Positions 42,967 to 50,877 of a stretch of DNA of 50,877 nt are shown piece after piece; position 1 is the first letter of the stretch, and each line of letters starts with the position of its first letter. Below the pieces are notes generated by a model. That model had not been told where the DNA came from, searched no databases, and was given only the letters and a program-made list of their open reading frames with translations. This DNA comes from Algoriphagus faecimaris (lineage in GTDB: Bacteria; Bacteroidota; Bacteroidia; Cytophagales; Cyclobacteriaceae), in contig NZ_FNAC01000038.1 of assembly GCF_900101705.1 (NCBI RefSeq), positions 1-50,877 of the forward strand, read 5' to 3'. Position numbers and translations under genes: made by a program.

Positions 42967-43517
42967 TGAACAGACATACATTAAAAGCACAGCTTCAAAA
43001 ATACCGTACTCCTTACGAAGAAGAGGCGGCATTTATTGATGGTTTTATCGAGTTGACGGAGGATGATTTGGCTTTCAAAAGAGAGCGCTTGGCTGGTCAC
43101 TTCACCGCATCGGCATGGATAGTCAATCCTGGGCGAACACATACCTTGCTTACGCTCCATCGGAAATTGGGCCGATGGCTGCAGTTGGGTGGTCACGCAG
43201 ACGGAAATGAAAAGTTGGCTGAAGTAGCTTTAAAAGAGGCTGAGGAAGAGAGTGGATTGAAGAATTTACGCTTGGTGGAGTCCTCTATTTTTGATTTGGA
43301 CAAGCATATCATCCCTGAGCGACCCCACGTGCCGGAGCATTTTCACTACGATGTACGCTATTTGATCGAGGCGGATATTCAGGAGAAGCTTGTTATAAGC
43401 AATGAAAGTGTTTCTTTGGCCTGGTTTACCTTTGACTCAGTGGTGGATATGATAGGATATAATCCCTCCATTCTTCGCATGCTTGAGAAGACCAGCAAAT
43501 CAGAAATTCTCCTTTAA
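42963..43517 (+). CDS. NUDIX hydrolase
   Basis: A 184-residue Nudix hydrolase for nucleoside-diphosphate-linked compounds. The Nudix box reads GGHADGNEKLAEVALKEAEEESGL, fitting Gx5Ex7[RK]EuxEExGu with a Lys-Glu in place of Arg-Glu, which keeps the metal-binding glutamates. LLTLHRKLGRWLQLGGHADG before it is typical of the phosphohydrolase group of Bacteroidota/Actinobacteria. The substrate is unknown. It overlaps the previous gene by 4 bp and the next gene starts 8 bp after its stop. Confidence 0.92.
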   Translation: MMNRHTLKAQLQKYRTPYEEEAAFIDGFIELTEDDLAFKRERLAGHFTASAWIVNPGRTHTLLTLHRKLGRWLQLGGHADGNEKLAEVALKEAEEESGLKNLRLVESSIFDLDKHIIPERPHVPEHFHYDVRYLIEADIQEKLVISNESVSLAWFTFDSVVDMIGYNPSILRMLEKTSKSEILL

Positions 43518-43525
43518 CGCTTCAA

Positions 43526-43963
43526 ATGGATCAAATTAATATCAAGGAGTATCGTTTTTTTACTCCAGTCCAAGTCCGCTTTTCTGATATCGACGGCTAC
43601 ATGCATGTCAATAATGGGATCTATTTCAATTATTTTGAACATGCCCGAGCAGACTTTCTCTACCGGCACTGCGAATGGAACATCATGGAGATCGGGACGG
43701 TAGTAGCCAAGATTGAGATCAATTATATCCGACCTATTCATCTGGAAGATCAAATCAGGGTAGGAGTAAAGGTGGCTAAAATTGGAAACTCCTCTTTTGT
43801 GCTCGAGCAGGTATTGGTAGGAAATACTCAGCAGGAGAAAGAAGTGATTTTTGCCAGCAGTCAATGCGTGATGGTCTCAGTAGATATGAAAAGCATGAAG
43901 CCCGTTTCCATTCCATCTACTCAGCGGTCTAAATTGGAGGAAATACCTGAAAAGACCGCCTGA
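43526..43963 (+). CDS. Acyl-CoA thioesterase, 4HBT hotdog fold
   Basis: A 145-residue YbgC/FadM-like thioesterase. The active-site segment VRFSDIDGYMHVNNGIYFNYFEHARADFL holds the Asp (SDIDGYMHVNN) and the following hotdog helix. The chain VVAKIEINYIRPIHLEDQIRVGVKVAKIGNSSFVLEQVLV then forms the sheet. It is the second hotdog thioesterase in the window, of a different subfamily from 12694. It may be in the same transcript as the recQ-NUDIX genes. Confidence 0.9.
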   Translation: MDQINIKEYRFFTPVQVRFSDIDGYMHVNNGIYFNYFEHARADFLYRHCEWNIMEIGTVVAKIEINYIRPIHLEDQIRVGVKVAKIGNSSFVLEQVLVGNTQQEKEVIFASSQCVMVSVDMKSMKPVSIPSTQRSKLEEIPEKTA

Positions 43964-43968
43964 ATGCC

Positions 43969-43976
43969 TATCTTTG
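43969..43976 (+). promoter_or_regulatory. Possible -7 box before the TPR lipoprotein gene
   Basis: TATCTTTG matches TAnnTTTG 17 bp before the GTG start; a -33 box is not obvious. Confidence 0.35.
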
Positions 43977-43993
43977 CGGCAAATTAATTTACC

Positions 43994-44701
43994 GTGAGAA
44001 AACTTTGGATAATAGGGGTCTTGACCCTGATCATAAGTGCCTGTAGTCCCAGTGAGGAAGAATTGATGCAAGCGGGCATTCAGAAAATGGACGAGCAAAA
44101 CTGGAAAGAAGCCATCAGTTATTTTGATCGAGTGATCGCTCAAAACCCCAATCAATCCACCGCACTCAATGCAAAAGGGGTGGCGCTTTTTCAACAAAAA
44201 AATTACCAAGAGGCTATTCCTGTTTTTTCATCAGCTATCTCCGTTGATTCTACCAACTACAAGCCTTGGTTTAATAGGGCAAATGCCAATTTAGAGTTGG
44301 AAAATTTCAAACAAGCAGTGGTAGATTACAACATGGCCAATGGCCTTGATCCGCAGCAAACGGATATCTATTATAATCGAGGACTTGCCTTACTAGGACT
44401 GGAAGAGTATGAGGATGCGCTTTTGGACTTTGATATGGCTCTTCAGGTGAATCCCAATCAAGCACTGGTACACTTCAACAAGGGAAAAGCCCAATTGGGG
44501 AATAATGACCCTTTGGGAGCCATGGAATCCTTGACCAATGCTGTTAATCTTGACGGGAAGAATGCCGCTGCCTATTACCTTTTGGGTGTAACCCGAATGA
44601 GTGCTTTGGGAGAAAAAGAAGAAGGCTGTGTGGACCTGAAAATGGCGCTAAATCTGGGGTATACAGAAGCCAAATCTTGGATTGATGAGTTTTGTGATTA
44701 A
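43994..44701 (+). CDS. TPR-repeat lipoprotein
   Basis: A 235-residue predicted lipoprotein (lipobox IISAC, Cys17) made of about five tetratricopeptide repeats: NWKEAISYFDRVIAQNPNQSTALNAKGVALFQQ, NYQEAIPVFSSAISVDSTNYKPWFNRANANLELENFKQAVVDYN, and further units. It would act as an envelope scaffold for protein contacts. The start is GTG at 43994, because it begins the signal sequence directly. Its stop overlaps the ATG of the next gene by one base (TAATG), so the two are coupled. Confidence 0.85.
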   Translation: MRKLWIIGVLTLIISACSPSEEELMQAGIQKMDEQNWKEAISYFDRVIAQNPNQSTALNAKGVALFQQKNYQEAIPVFSSAISVDSTNYKPWFNRANANLELENFKQAVVDYNMANGLDPQQTDIYYNRGLALLGLEEYEDALLDFDMALQVNPNQALVHFNKGKAQLGNNDPLGAMESLTNAVNLDGKNAAAYYLLGVTRMSALGEKEEGCVDLKMALNLGYTEAKSWIDEFCD

Positions 44702-45666
44702 TGGCTGAACTGGGTCAGGATATTGCTAAAGCCAAGGAGCTACTAGAGCGTGGGGAGTTGGTGGCCATTCCCACCGAGACCGTATATGGTCTGGCTGGTA
44801 ATGCATTGAACCCGGATGCAGTTGCTTCGATTTTTGAAACCAAAAATAGGCCTTCCTTTGATCCATTGATCATTCATACCCATTCGGTGGATCGTGTGGG
44901 AGATTTTGTGGCCGAATTTCCCGAGGAGTTGAAAAAATTGGCTCAGGCTTTTTGGCCAGGTCCTTTGACTTTGCTTTTGCCGAGGAAAGCAATTATTCCT
45001 GATTTGGTAACCTCAGGGCTGGAGCGGGTAGCTGTTCGGGTTCCACACCATTCGCTCACCCAGTCTCTACTGGCTAATTTGGATTTTCCACTAGCAGCCC
45101 CAAGCGCCAATCCCTTTGGATACATCAGTCCTACATCAGCGCTGCACGTGGAGAAGCAGTTGGGCGCTAAAATCCCCTATATCTTAGATGGGGGTAGTTG
45201 TGAGGTAGGGCTAGAGAGCACCATAGTGGGTATAGAAGATGGAGAGGTCGTGGTGTATAGGCTGGGCGGTCTGGAGATAGCTGAGATCGAGACTATCGTC
45301 GGGGAAGTCCGAGTCAAAACTCACAGCAGTAGTAACCCCGCGGCCCCAGGTCTTCTGGAGGCTCATTATGCTCCTCGAAAGCCTCTGATTTTAGGAGACT
45401 TGGATAAACTGATTCCAGATTATAATTCAAGAGGAGTGAGCTTTGCCGTGTTGAGTTTGCAGCGTGACTTTTTGCTACTTTCTGATAGACTTCAAATCAA
45501 ACTCAGCAGCAATGGCAATCTCAAGGAGGCCGCCAAAAATTTGTTTTCTGCTTTGCGGGAATTGGATGAAATGAAGGTAGAAGTGATTCTAAGCGAACTG
45601 ATGCCTGAAGAAGGGCTTGGCAGGGCGATCAATGATCGGCTTAAGCGCGCATCTGCTGGAAAATAA
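44701..45666 (+). CDS. L-threonylcarbamoyladenylate synthase, Sua5 type
   Basis: A 321-residue enzyme making threonylcarbamoyl-AMP for the t6A37 modification of ANN-decoding tRNAs. The YrdC domain has GELVAIPTETVYGLAGNALNPDAVASIFETKNRPSFDPLIIH (KxR/SxN-type substrate loop) and LAAPSANPFGYISPTSALHV. A Sua5 C-terminal domain follows after the conserved AAPGLLEAHYAPRKPL linker, so this is the long (Sua5) rather than the short (TsaC) form. ATG 44701 shares a base with the preceding stop. Confidence 0.93.
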   Translation: MAELGQDIAKAKELLERGELVAIPTETVYGLAGNALNPDAVASIFETKNRPSFDPLIIHTHSVDRVGDFVAEFPEELKKLAQAFWPGPLTLLLPRKAIIPDLVTSGLERVAVRVPHHSLTQSLLANLDFPLAAPSANPFGYISPTSALHVEKQLGAKIPYILDGGSCEVGLESTIVGIEDGEVVVYRLGGLEIAEIETIVGEVRVKTHSSSNPAAPGLLEAHYAPRKPLILGDLDKLIPDYNSRGVSFAVLSLQRDFLLLSDRLQIKLSSNGNLKEAAKNLFSALRELDEMKVEVILSELMPEEGLGRAINDRLKRASAGK

Positions 45667-45772
45667 TTGGCTAAGAGCTCAGAAGCCTTTCTTTAGGGGA
45701 GATTTTTGCCTGAATTTTTAATAACTTGAAGTCCCATTTAGAATATTCTGAAATCTATATAACACCTATTTT

Positions 45773-46972
45773 ATGAATCCAAGAATCAAAAACGTCGACA
45801 ATTTAAGTTTTGATGGGATGAAAGCCCTGATCCGGGTTGATTTTAATGTTCCCCTTGATGAGCATTTTAATGTTACTGATGATACCCGTATTCAGGCGGC
45901 ACTTCCTACGATTACCAAAATCTTGAATGATGGTGGGTCAGTCATTTTGATGTCTCACCTAGGAAGGCCCAAGTCCGGTCCGGAGGATAAATTTTCACTC
46001 AAGCATATCGTGCTTACCTTAGAGAAGGCTCTTGGGAAGTCAGTGAAATTTGCTCCAGATTGTATTGGGAGTGAGGCAAAGAACTTGGCTGAAGGCCTGA
46101 AGGCAGGCGAGGTTTTGCTTCTCGAGAACCTTCGTTTTTACAAAGAGGAGGAAAAGGGTGATGAGGAATTTTCCAAAAAACTGGCAAGCCTAGGAGATAT
46201 TTATGTGAATGATGCCTTTGGCACCGCGCATCGAGCGCATGCTTCTACTGCAGTGATAGCGCAGTATTTTGATACTAGGGTTTGTGGGTATTTGATGCTT
46301 TCTGAGTTGAAAAATGCAGATAAAGTGCTGGGCAATCCAGAGCGTCCCTATACCGCAATCATGGGAGGAGCTAAGATTTCTGATAAAATCCTAATTATCG
46401 AAAGGCTCTTGGACAAAGTAGATAACCTAATTATTGGTGGTGGAATGTCTTATACCTTTGCCAAAGCGCAAGGCGGAAGCATTGGCGATTCCTTGTTGGA
46501 GGCCGATAAGTTAGATTTTGTGTTGGAATTGATGGAAAAGGCTAAAGCCAAAGGGGTCAACTTGATTCTTCCCGTGGACACCGTGATTTCTAAAGCTTTT
46601 GCCAATGATGCCGAGCAAGGAATGGCCAAAAAAGGGGAAATCCCTGACGGTTGGATGGGCTTGGATATCGGACCTGAGACCCGAACCATTTTTGCTGAGA
46701 CGGTGCTGAAATCCAAAACAATTTTATGGAATGGTCCCATGGGTGTATTTGAGATGGAATCCTTTGACAAAGGAACGAAGGCTATTGCTGAGGCGGTGGC
46801 TGAGGCTACAAGAAACGGGGCTTACTCCCTAATCGGTGGTGGAGATTCTGCTGCCGCGGTCAATAAGTTTGGCTATGGAGATCAGGTCTCTTTCGTATCT
46901 ACTGGTGGGGGAGCCTTGCTGGAGCATATGGAAGGCAAAGTACTTCCGGGTGTAGCAGCCTTGGAGCCCTAA
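45773..46972 (+). CDS. pgk: Phosphoglycerate kinase
   Basis: A 399-residue glycolytic enzyme that transfers phosphate from 1,3-bisphosphoglycerate to ADP. The start of the N-domain, [30 protein letters not shown], the substrate Arg/His segment [28 protein letters not shown] and [12 protein letters not shown] are conserved. The C-domain holds [12 protein letters not shown], the nucleotide loop [15 protein letters not shown], and the Gly-rich [13 protein letters not shown] with [11 protein letters not shown]. Length is normal. It has its own terminator. Confidence 0.98.
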   Translation: MNPRIKNVDNLSFDGMKALIRVDFNVPLDEHFNVTDDTRIQAALPTITKILNDGGSVILMSHLGRPKSGPEDKFSLKHIVLTLEKALGKSVKFAPDCIGSEAKNLAEGLKAGEVLLLENLRFYKEEEKGDEEFSKKLASLGDIYVNDAFGTAHRAHASTAVIAQYFDTRVCGYLMLSELKNADKVLGNPERPYTAIMGGAKISDKILIIERLLDKVDNLIIGGGMSYTFAKAQGGSIGDSLLEADKLDFVLELMEKAKAKGVNLILPVDTVISKAFANDAEQGMAKKGEIPDGWMGLDIGPETRTIFAETVLKSKTILWNGPMGVFEMESFDKGTKAIAEAVAEATRNGAYSLIGGGDSAAAVNKFGYGDQVSFVSTGGGALLEHMEGKVLPGVAALEP

Positions 46973-46990
46973 TTTGAAAAAATTGCATAA

Positions 46991-47027
46991 AAAAAACCTT
47001 CCTATATTATCTTGGAAGGTTTTTTTA
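46991..47027. terminator. Bidirectional terminator between pgk and tsf
   Basis: AAACCTTCC and GGAAGGTTT pair around an AT-rich loop with A and T runs on the two sides. It ends both the plus-strand pgk and the minus-strand tsf transcripts. Confidence 0.85.
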
Positions 47028-47044
47028 TGATTTTGGGATTACAG

Positions 47045-47875
47045 TTACCCAATGGAAACTCTCTTGAATGCAGATGCGGTTAATCCTTTGCTCACGCTGT
47101 CAAGGTACTGAGCGATCGTTTTGCTGCTGTCTTTGACAAATTGTTGGCTAAGAAGGGTGTTTTCCTTGTAGAACTTATTTAATTTACCCAAAGCAATTTT
47201 TTCTAGCATTTCTTCTGGCTTGCCTTCTGCTCTTGCCTGCTCTTTTCCTACTTCGATTTCTCTTTCTACAGTAGAAGCATCTACACCGTCTTTGTCTAGA
47301 GCGACAGGATTCATCGCTGCGATTTGCATCGCTACGTCTTTTCCTGCTTCCTCTACGTCGGCACCGCTAGTATTGGTCAATCCTACCAAAACACCCAATT
47401 TGCCATTGGAGTGGATGTAAGGAACTACCGCCTCGGCATTGATTACCTCGTAATGAGAGATTTCGATTTTCTCACCGATTTTACCAGTCATTTCGATAAT
47501 TTTCTCTGCTACGGTGATGGTTTCGAAAGGCAAAGCAAGAATTTCTTCGATAGAAGATGCTCCTTTTTCTACTGCCAAATCGAGAAGGGTATTTGCGAAC
47601 GCTACAAACTCTTCGTTCTTAGCTACGAAATCTGTCTCGCAAGTCAAAGAAAGGAGGGTTCCTTTAGCTCCGTTTTCGGTTACTTTAGTCACGACAGCAC
47701 CCTCTTTGGTTTCTCTGTCTGCTCTGGAAGCGGAGACTTTCTGACCTTTTTTGCGAAGGATATCGACTGCTTTTTCGAAATCACCTTCTGCTTCGGTCAA
47801 TGCTTTTTTACAATCCATCATTCCCGCACCTGTCATTTGGCGCAGCTTGTTTACTTCTTGTGCAGTAATTGCCAT
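47045..47875 (-). CDS. tsf: Elongation factor Ts
   Basis: A 276-residue guanine-nucleotide exchange factor for EF-Tu. The N-terminal UBA-like domain KLRQMTGAGMMDCKKALTEAEGDFEKAVDILRKKG is followed by LLSLTCETDFVAKNEEF (the TDFV core that pushes on EF-Tu) and coiled-coil/dimerisation parts. It is last in the minus-strand order L13-S9-S2-EF-Ts, with a terminator-like hairpin between it and rpsB. Confidence 0.98.
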   Translation of the reverse strand: MAITAQEVNKLRQMTGAGMMDCKKALTEAEGDFEKAVDILRKKGQKVSASRADRETKEGAVVTKVTENGAKGTLLSLTCETDFVAKNEEFVAFANTLLDLAVEKGASSIEEILALPFETITVAEKIIEMTGKIGEKIEISHYEVINAEAVVPYIHSNGKLGVLVGLTNTSGADVEEAGKDVAMQIAAMNPVALDKDGVDASTVEREIEVGKEQARAEGKPEEMLEKIALGKLNKFYKENTLLSQQFVKDSSKTIAQYLDSVSKGLTASAFKRVSIG

Positions 47876-47960
47876 TTTATGAGCTGTTTATTGAATTAAA
47901 CGATATGTACTTATTGAATTTGGTGAACTCAAAGGTCCGCCGAAGAGTAGATAAAACAAA

Positions 47961-47999
47961 AAATTGAACATCGACCGGAGCCTGATGTTCAATTTTTTT
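47961..47999. terminator. Strong hairpin with flanking A/T runs between rpsB and tsf
   Basis: ATTGAACATC and GATGTTCAAT form a perfect 10-bp stem with an 11-nt GC-rich loop, A-rich on one side and seven T on the other. On the minus strand it is a canonical terminator after rpsB, so tsf expression would depend on read-through or an own promoter. Confidence 0.8.
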
Positions 48000-48026
48000 A
48001 TATTTCAAATCTAAAATAGATGCGTA

Positions 48027-48788
48027 TTACTCTTTGGTGTCAGCATCTACGGCTCTCTTCGCTTCTTCCTCTTCAGAAAGTTTAGCCTCGTCTTTATCTT
48101 TCTTACGCTCTGAAAGACCTTCTTCGATGGCTGCTCCGAAAGCTTTTACCAATAGGTTTACTGATTTGAATGCATCGTCATTGGCTGGGATTGGGAAATC
48201 CACCTCATTTGGGTTGGAGTTTGTATCTACCAATGCGAAAACAGGGATACCAAGCTTTTGTGCTTCAGCGATTGCGATGTGTTCTCTTTTGATGTCCACA
48301 ATAAAAAGAGCTGCAGGAAGTCTGCTCAAGTCAGCGATACCGCCAAGTACAGTTTCCATTTTCTCTTTTTGACGAGTGATCATCAATCGTTCTTTCTTCG
48401 CCATATTCTTGTAGGCATCTTCCTTCATCATTTTCTCAAGGGAAGACATCTTTTTCAAGGATTTGCGGATCGTAGCGAAGTTGGTCAACATACCACCTAA
48501 CCATCTTTCGGTTACGTAAGGCATGTTAAGACGACGAGCTTCATCAGCTACCAAGTCTTTCGCTTGTTTCTTAGTAGCGACAAACATCACTTTTTTGCCG
48601 GAGCGTACGATTTGCTTTACTGCAGCGGATGCTTCATCGAGGCAGGCAAGCGTTTTATTAAGGTCGATAATGTGGATACCGTTTTTCTCCATGAAAATAT
48701 ATGGAGACATACGGGGATCCCACTTTCTCGTTAAGTGTCCGAAGTGAACACCAGCATCCAGTAAGTCTTTGTATTCGATTTTTGACAT
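48027..48788 (-). CDS. rpsB: 30S ribosomal protein S2
   Basis: A 253-residue ribosomal protein: [67 protein letters not shown] and [30 protein letters not shown] are all conserved. A charged C-terminal tail ([20 protein letters not shown]) is longer than in E. coli but usual in this phylum. It follows rpsI with a 39-bp gap and is probably in the rplM-rpsI transcript. Confidence 0.98.
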   Translation of the reverse strand: MSKIEYKDLLDAGVHFGHLTRKWDPRMSPYIFMEKNGIHIIDLNKTLACLDEASAAVKQIVRSGKKVMFVATKKQAKDLVADEARRLNMPYVTERWLGGMLTNFATIRKSLKKMSSLEKMMKEDAYKNMAKKERLMITRQKEKMETVLGGIADLSRLPAALFIVDIKREHIAIAEAQKLGIPVFALVDTNSNPNEVDFPIPANDDAFKSVNLLVKAFGAAIEEGLSERKKDKDEAKLSEEEEAKRAVDADTKE

Positions 48789-48827
48789 GAATAATATTGT
48801 TTTCTATTGATTGAAGAATAGATCCGA

Positions 48828-49214
48828 TTAACGCTTGGAGAACTGGAATCTTCTTCTTGCTTTTCTACGTCCTGGCTTCTTACGCTCGACCATTCTTGGG
48901 TCACGAGTCAAGAATCCTTCTTTTTTCAGGGGACCTCTGTGCTCTTCGTTGAAGTCACACAAAGCTCTGGAGATCGCCATACGGGCAGCCTCGGCTTGTC
49001 CTTTGATACCTCCTCCGTCTACATTGATGCTGATGTCGTAGTTGCCGTCCTCGCCTACAAGAGCAAGAGGTTGCTTCACGACGATCTGATGTAGATCAAA
49101 TGGGAAGTACACGTTCAGTTCCTGATTGTTTACGGTGATATTACCTTTTCCGGGAGCCATGTAAATACGGGCTACGGAGGTTTTTCTTCTACCGATTTTG
49201 TTGATCATTTCCAT
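48828..49214 (-). CDS. rpsI: 30S ribosomal protein S9
   Basis: A 128-residue protein with the N-terminal IGRRKTSVARIYMAPGKGNITVNNQ, GGGIKGQAEAARMAISRAL and the basic C-terminal tail GRRKARRRFQFSKR that reaches the P-site tRNA. It is 12 bp after rplM, the usual L13-S9 pair. Confidence 0.98.
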   Translation of the reverse strand: MEMINKIGRRKTSVARIYMAPGKGNITVNNQELNVYFPFDLHQIVVKQPLALVGEDGNYDISINVDGGGIKGQAEAARMAISRALCDFNEEHRGPLKKEGFLTRDPRMVERKKPGRRKARRRFQFSKR

Positions 49215-49226
49215 GAATAATGTCGA

Positions 49227-49670
49227 TTAAAGAGTGATGGTTTTGGGCTGCTGCGCTGCATGAGGATGCTCAGCACCTTCGTATACGTACAGGTTACCGT
49301 ACATTTTTCTGCCTAATCTGTTCTTAGGCAACATGCCTCTGACAGCTTTTTCCACCAAAATAGAAGAAGACTTTTGCTTCAATATTCTTGGTGTAGAAAT
49401 TCGCTGACCACCCGGATAACCGGTATGACGTACGTAGACTTTGGAGTCCCACTTGTCACCTGTCAATCTGACTTTGTCTGCGTTGATTACGATGACGTTG
49501 TCTCCGCAATCCACGTGTGGGGTAAAGCTAGGCTTATTTTTCCCCCTTAAGATTTTTGCTACCTCACTGGCCAACCGACCCAAAACTGCAGCTTGGGCAT
49601 CCACAATCACCCATTGCTTCTCTACAGTCGAGTTGTTAGCCGATACGGTCTTATAGCTTAAAGTATCCAC
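49227..49670 (-). CDS. rplM: 50S ribosomal protein L13
   Basis: A 147-residue protein with WVIVDAQAAVLGRLASEVAKILRGKNKPSFTPHVDCGDNVIVINADKVRLTG and AVRGMLPKNRLGRKMYGNLYVYEGAEHPHAAQQP. The start is GTG at 49670, the first start before the conserved N-terminal segment. It is first in the ribosomal unit and has a well-formed promoter at 49727-49759. Confidence 0.97.
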   Translation of the reverse strand: MDTLSYKTVSANNSTVEKQWVIVDAQAAVLGRLASEVAKILRGKNKPSFTPHVDCGDNVIVINADKVRLTGDKWDSKVYVRHTGYPGGQRISTPRILKQKSSSILVEKAVRGMLPKNRLGRKMYGNLYVYEGAEHPHAAQQPKTITL

Positions 49671-49726
49671 TGTGTAACTGTTTAATTTTTAGCTTGTTAA
49701 ATATGTTCGACCCCCAAAAAGGGACA

Positions 49727-49759
49727 CAAAGATAGAAGTATTTTATTTTCCATGCAAAA
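49727..49759 (-). promoter_or_regulatory. Bacteroidota-type promoter of the rplM-rpsI-rpsB unit
   Basis: On the minus strand TATCTTTG (49727-49734) fits TAnnTTTG and TTTTG (49755-49759) lies 20 nt upstream as the -33 box. It is 57 bp before the rplM GTG. Confidence 0.6.
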
Positions 49760-49838
49760 TATTTCCAAGACTACTTCCTAATTTTCATTGGATTAGCCTC
49801 AAAATACCCAAATTTCCATTTGTCTTTTTTGATGAAAA

Positions 49839-50549
49839 TCAGGCTGTTTTCTCCAGCTGTTGGATCAAAACCTGAAAATCCTTGGGATAGGGGGCCTGTA
49901 CGGTGATTTCTTTTCCGTCCAGTCCTTCAAAACCAATCGAAAAGGCATGCAATGAAACTCGCTGCATGATGGGTAATTCTTCTGTCTCTTTTTTCAAATT
50001 GAAGCGACGCTTGAGTGAAGAAAGATAGAGCGGTTTTCCGCCGTAAAGTTCATCCCCGCATATCGGCGACTGTAGGTAGGCCAAGTGTATTCGGATCTGA
50101 TGCAGTCTTCCGGTAATGGGTCTGCACTCGATCAGCGAATGTGCCCGATAGGTTTTGATGGTGTGAAACACCGTCTGGGCGGGCTTGCCTTCCTTGCCGA
50201 CTTTGGCAACTCCTTTGGCCGATGCGATGAGGTTGCGGTCTACGAGCTGTTGATCGTATTCGCGGATTCCATCGACGACGGCATGATAGACTTTGTTTAC
50301 TTTTCTGCTTTCAAACTGCATAGCCAAATGCCTGTAGGCCGCTGGATTTTTGGCAATCACTAGACATCCTGAAGTCTCCTTATCCAATCTGTGGCACAGT
50401 TGGGAATCGGGGGTGTGTGCCTTGGCTAAGTCTAAGATGTTCTGCGCTTCGTGTCTATCGTCTAAGCTTGATAGGTACGGCGGTTTGTTGATTACCAGGT
50501 AATCCTCGTTTTCAAACAGAATAAGATGTTCAAAATCTACTTTCTTCAT
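49839..50549 (-). CDS. RluA-family pseudouridine synthase
   Basis: A 236-residue enzyme that isomerises uridine to pseudouridine in rRNA or tRNA. The signature HRLDKETSGCLVIAKN (catalytic Asp56) and the C-terminal GRLHQIRIHLAYLQSPICGDELYG are clear. There is no S4 domain, so it is a compact form like RluA/TruC. The exact target cannot be told. ATG 50549 is the natural start; the minus-strand -7 box TACTTTTG lies at 50578-50585. Confidence 0.92.
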   Translation of the reverse strand: MKKVDFEHLILFENEDYLVINKPPYLSSLDDRHEAQNILDLAKAHTPDSQLCHRLDKETSGCLVIAKNPAAYRHLAMQFESRKVNKVYHAVVDGIREYDQQLVDRNLIASAKGVAKVGKEGKPAQTVFHTIKTYRAHSLIECRPITGRLHQIRIHLAYLQSPICGDELYGGKPLYLSSLKRRFNLKKETEELPIMQRVSLHAFSIGFEGLDGKEITVQAPYPKDFQVLIQQLEKTA

Positions 50550-50577
50550 GGATTCTCCTGCCTCTTCAAAGAGGCTG

Positions 50578-50585
50578 CAAAAGTA
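50578..50585 (-). promoter_or_regulatory. Possible -7 box of the RluA-family gene
   Basis: TACTTTTG on the minus strand, 29 bp before the ATG. A small hairpin GCCTCT-TCAA-AGAGGC (50560-50575) lies between it and the gene. No clear -33 box is seen. The remaining 50586-50877 is AT-rich with no gene or RNA visible. Confidence 0.4.
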
Positions 50586-50877
50586 GGGAAAAATGCTTTG
50601 TAAAAAAATAGTATTCGTTTTGACTATAGGTGTTACTAAACCTTATAGGTTTTGGTTAAAAAAAACCATTAAAAAAAAAATAACCCCGCTTAGATAAATA
50701 TAGAAGGATAAAAAATTAAAATAACTAAAATTTAACTTACTAGTTAAGGGTGGTTTCAGACCCTGGCCAAATCTGTTTTTATTTAATTTTTAATTACTGT
50801 CATCCGAGTAACTTTTTGAAGTTGGAAAATAGTGGGTTTCCAGGCTATTTAGGGTGATTTTTCTTTTTTTCTCAAAA

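Noticed and set aside
50586..50877. A gene or RNA at the right edge
   Set aside because: The sequence is AT-rich with stops in all frames and no convincing structured RNA; the region may continue beyond the window.

Overview
This window looks like chromosome from a Cytophagales-type Bacteroidota, most like Algoriphagus and relatives (Cyclobacteriaceae). The evidence is A-rich start regions with almost no Shine-Dalgarno sequences, TAnnTTTG-type -7 promoter boxes, exported proteins ending their signal in A-x-A-Q, many short lipoprotein signals, and families largely confined to the phylum (DUF5687-like permeases, DUF5723-like barrels, 6-bladed beta-propeller lipoproteins, fused E1 alpha/beta dehydrogenase). 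The genus is inference; there is no 16S rRNA here.

Layout. 1-950: the 3' end of an IS1595-type transposase, cut by the window edge, then an alpha/beta hydrolase. 951-1859: no gene, but a tandem pair of 353-bp repeats. 1860-6118 (minus): sbcDC nuclease. 6265-12540: rlpA followed by three consecutive cassettes. Each cassette has a remnant or copy of the rlpA 3' end, a nearly identical ~250-bp leader with a T13-T15 tract, a small secreted peptide gene, an intergenic hairpin and a beta-propeller lipoprotein gene. The payload genes differ from cassette to cassette. 12694-22285: thioesterase, a three-gene RND efflux operon (adaptor plus two permeases, no outer-membrane factor), then another propeller lipoprotein overlapping a membrane-anchored thioredoxin-like gene. 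22287-29414: two outer-membrane barrel proteins, a fused 2-oxoacid dehydrogenase E1, a small lipoprotein, a Tat-exported Gfo/Idh/MocA oxidoreductase and a nitroreductase. 29508-33411: an ABC permease/ATPase pair, a conserved unknown and a DUF4143 ATPase preceded by a perfect 47-bp palindrome. 33600-34330: a rearranged tRNA-Leu(CAA) locus with one intact tRNA, one tRNA pseudogene carrying two 19-nt hairpin insertions, a further fragment, and a GIY-YIG endonuclease gene between them. 34417-50549: mostly housekeeping genes (SAM hydrolase, PhoH, ComEC, RecQ, NUDIX, Sua5/TsaC, Pgk, EF-Ts, S2, S9, L13, RluA-type pseudouridine synthase).

Best candidates for something new are the leader/peptide/propeller cassette array at 6500-12540 and the tRNA-Leu/GIY-YIG/19-nt hairpin locus. 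In the first, a duplicated control region drives different payloads: about 40-residue, four-cysteine secreted peptides, each paired with a lipoprotein. The arrangement recalls the NVEALA-peptide/6-bladed-propeller pairs of gut Bacteroides, but the peptides here lack a visible NVEALA motif and the leader, T-tract and rlpA-linked duplication are additional. The rest of the window is ordinary for the group.
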